A stretch of 64,000 nucleotides of DNA. It comes from Takakia lepidozioides (taxonomy: Eukaryota; Streptophyta; Takakiopsida; Takakiales; Takakiaceae). The stretch spans positions 63,380,042 through 63,444,041 of the forward strand of contig CM060734.1 in NCBI GenBank assembly GCA_030704615.1. Direction: 5' to 3'. Shown here piece after piece: positions 62,500 to 64,000 of this stretch; position 1 is the stretch's first letter; every line of letters begins with the position of its first letter. Under the pieces are notes generated by a model that saw only the letters and a list, made by a program, of their open reading frames with translations, made no database searches and was not told the DNA's origin. The translations under genes and the position numbers were made by a program.

Positions 62500-63590
62500 A
62501 CCATTTCTGATTAAATAGAATTTTAATGATTTTTAAATAAATATTATGATTTAGAATACCTAGGATTGCGGATTTGAGGGGCGTAATGATTTTATTTTTG
62601 GCTCTATTTTGTTCTTTGAATTCAGACTTTGGACTACTACACCCGTGCAAAATATTGGACCCCAAAAAAATGTATATATATATTCTTGGGTCACTATTGC
62701 AGAACTCTCTATAAAGAGTGCATGAAGTTGAAGAGAACTTAATCTTGGAGTGCAAATGAGGGAAGAAAATATGGTTTTGGGTCCAAATGATTTTTTTTTG
62801 CTGCGAAATTTTGCACACACATTGCACACGCTGTCATTAAGCATATGGATAGAGAATGGAACTAAAAAAAAATCATGTGCAGGCGAAACACAGTTTTCCG
62901 TCTGTACGACACGTAGTTGCGTTCATCACTTGAATGAGTATGCTTGTTTGCTTCTCACCAACCCTGAATGCAATATTGACGGGTACCTTAAATGATCTGA
63001 ATGGAAACCCCTACCTTGAGCATTATGCCTGATTTGTGGAGGGCTATCTCTGCCCCCCCAACAATCCCTGAAAATAGCAATAGCACCTTCATGACATTTG
63101 CGTTGGGTTGTCATAGCACTGAGAATTGAAATGCAATTGTGTATACAGAGAAGATATTCCCCAACGCTGCAAACTGTGCACTAGAATTGAAGTTTGCTTG
63201 CGGGTGATCCCTATCAAACCCCAAACATGTCTGATCATAGAGACATATTAAAATGATACAATATTGGTTCAATGGACGACTTCTGATGGACAATAGGTGT
63301 GCTACCACAAATATAGGAATAAACTGCTTTATACACATGCAGTGGGTATCTGAAAATTTGGATGGCCTGACATGTACCTCAATCTCGTTCTCGGAAATGG
63401 GTGTAGGAATCTTGGGAGTTGTTCACACCAAATTCCACCTTCTGCACCATTTCATGACCCAGAACTCAGGGCACGTACATTGTAGACGCTGTCATTAAGC
63501 ATATGGCTTGACAATGGAATTAAAAAAAAATCATGTGTAGTCGACCAGATCCGACACCCTACACATCGTTGCCAAACACCGTGGGGTTAT
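62500..63590. other. Spacer with a direct-repeat pair, no gene
   Basis: AT-rich; no coding signal. A block of about 65 bp beginning CGCTGTCATTAAGCATATGG and containing AATGGAACTAAAAAAAAATCATGTGCAG occurs at about 62828 and again at about 63488. Confidence 0.5.
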
Positions 63591-63609
63591 CTTGAAACCC
63601 AAATAAAAC

Positions 63610-63910
63610 TGGCAGCGACCGCCCGGGCGTCGATGGCACTACCCCAGGAAACATGGCGAAAGAAAAAAACACCTACGACCCCCTCGTGGTCATTGTTAAA
63701 CACCCCCAATAAAATATTTGGGAACTACAACCGACGCTGGTAGCACCCCGCACAAATATTGAAAAAATAAAAATAAAAACAAAACAACAACAGCAAGCGA
63801 CTTCCAAGGGAACGCTGTTAAATAGCGTTGGGTTAGCGTAGGGACATGTACCGACCCCCAGGGAGGCATTGATAGCACCCCAAAAATATTTTACAAAAAA
63901 ACTCACACCG
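63610..63910. repeat. GCGACCC tandem repeat, block 2
   Basis: About two diverged units: AGCGACCGCCCGGGCGTCGATGGCACTACC; then AACGCTGTTAAATAGCGTTGGGTTAGCGTAGGGACATGTACCGACCCCCAGGGAGG. The latter part is almost the same as 62178-62240 of block 1. Confidence 0.65.
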
Positions 63911-64000
63911 AACGAGCATCAAGAAGAAATATTCACATCAATCGGATAATAAAATGTATACAAAGTGCATCATGAGAATATCTACAATGCCCTTCTACGC

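Overview
The window looks like a nuclear contig from a land plant, most likely a non-seed plant such as a fern. This is inferred from: a spliced plant AMP1-type carboxypeptidase gene; a DYW-class PPR gene next to organellar single-stranded-DNA-binding (OSB) PDF modules; plant CACTA, MULE, chromovirus and Athila/Tat-like elements; and a degraded Ty3/gypsy element resembling lineages I associate with fungi and non-seed plants. Species cannot be fixed from sequence alone. Most of the 64 kb is nested transposable elements and repeats; only 31.4-45.5 kb is a gene island.

Layout: 1-8.7 kb holds two diverged copies of a large unidentified repeat. They carry arrays of short CATCC/GGATG palindromes, head-to-head G-rich foldback palindromes and captured ends of a LINE. 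Copy B is split at 8687/22306 by a 13.6-kb LTR retrotransposon (8688-22305). This element has gag, protease, RT, RNase H and integrase, an extra frame before gag that starts inside the LTR, and about 4.2 kb of extra sense coding sequence after integrase. 22.3-23.9 kb is the rest of copy B, a LINE fragment and another foldback. 23.9-27.16 kb is the 3' part of a CACTA transposon with an unrecognised spliced gene and GC-rich subterminal repeats. 27.16-29.86 kb is a minus-strand Ty3/gypsy gag-pol relic.

The gene island: 31.4-36.42 kb (+) has OSB-like exons (three WWDNR/PDF modules). The last module reads without a stop into a PPR-DYW frame with seven near-identical 101-residue PLS triplets, broken twice near its end. 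Convergent to it, 45491-36986 (-) is an AMP1/glutamate carboxypeptidase II homologue. I could assemble 13 exons into one uninterrupted 763-residue frame with every metal ligand. Both products relate to core plant functions (organelle RNA/DNA handling; developmental control), but nothing shows that they act together.

45.98-46.90 kb is a TIR element. 47.7-51.5 kb is a degenerate satellite with three tRNA-related repeats and a TIR insertion flanked by a 9-bp duplication. 51972-58960 is a recent minus-strand chromovirus with near-identical LTRs and a perfect TTGCC duplication. 59-64 kb holds an AP2/ERF remnant, a copia-type gag fragment, a 610-bp foldback element with a 9-bp duplication and tandem GCGACCC repeats. 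No tRNA, rRNA or CRISPR locus was found. Frames and splice sites were read by eye; no database or expression evidence was available.
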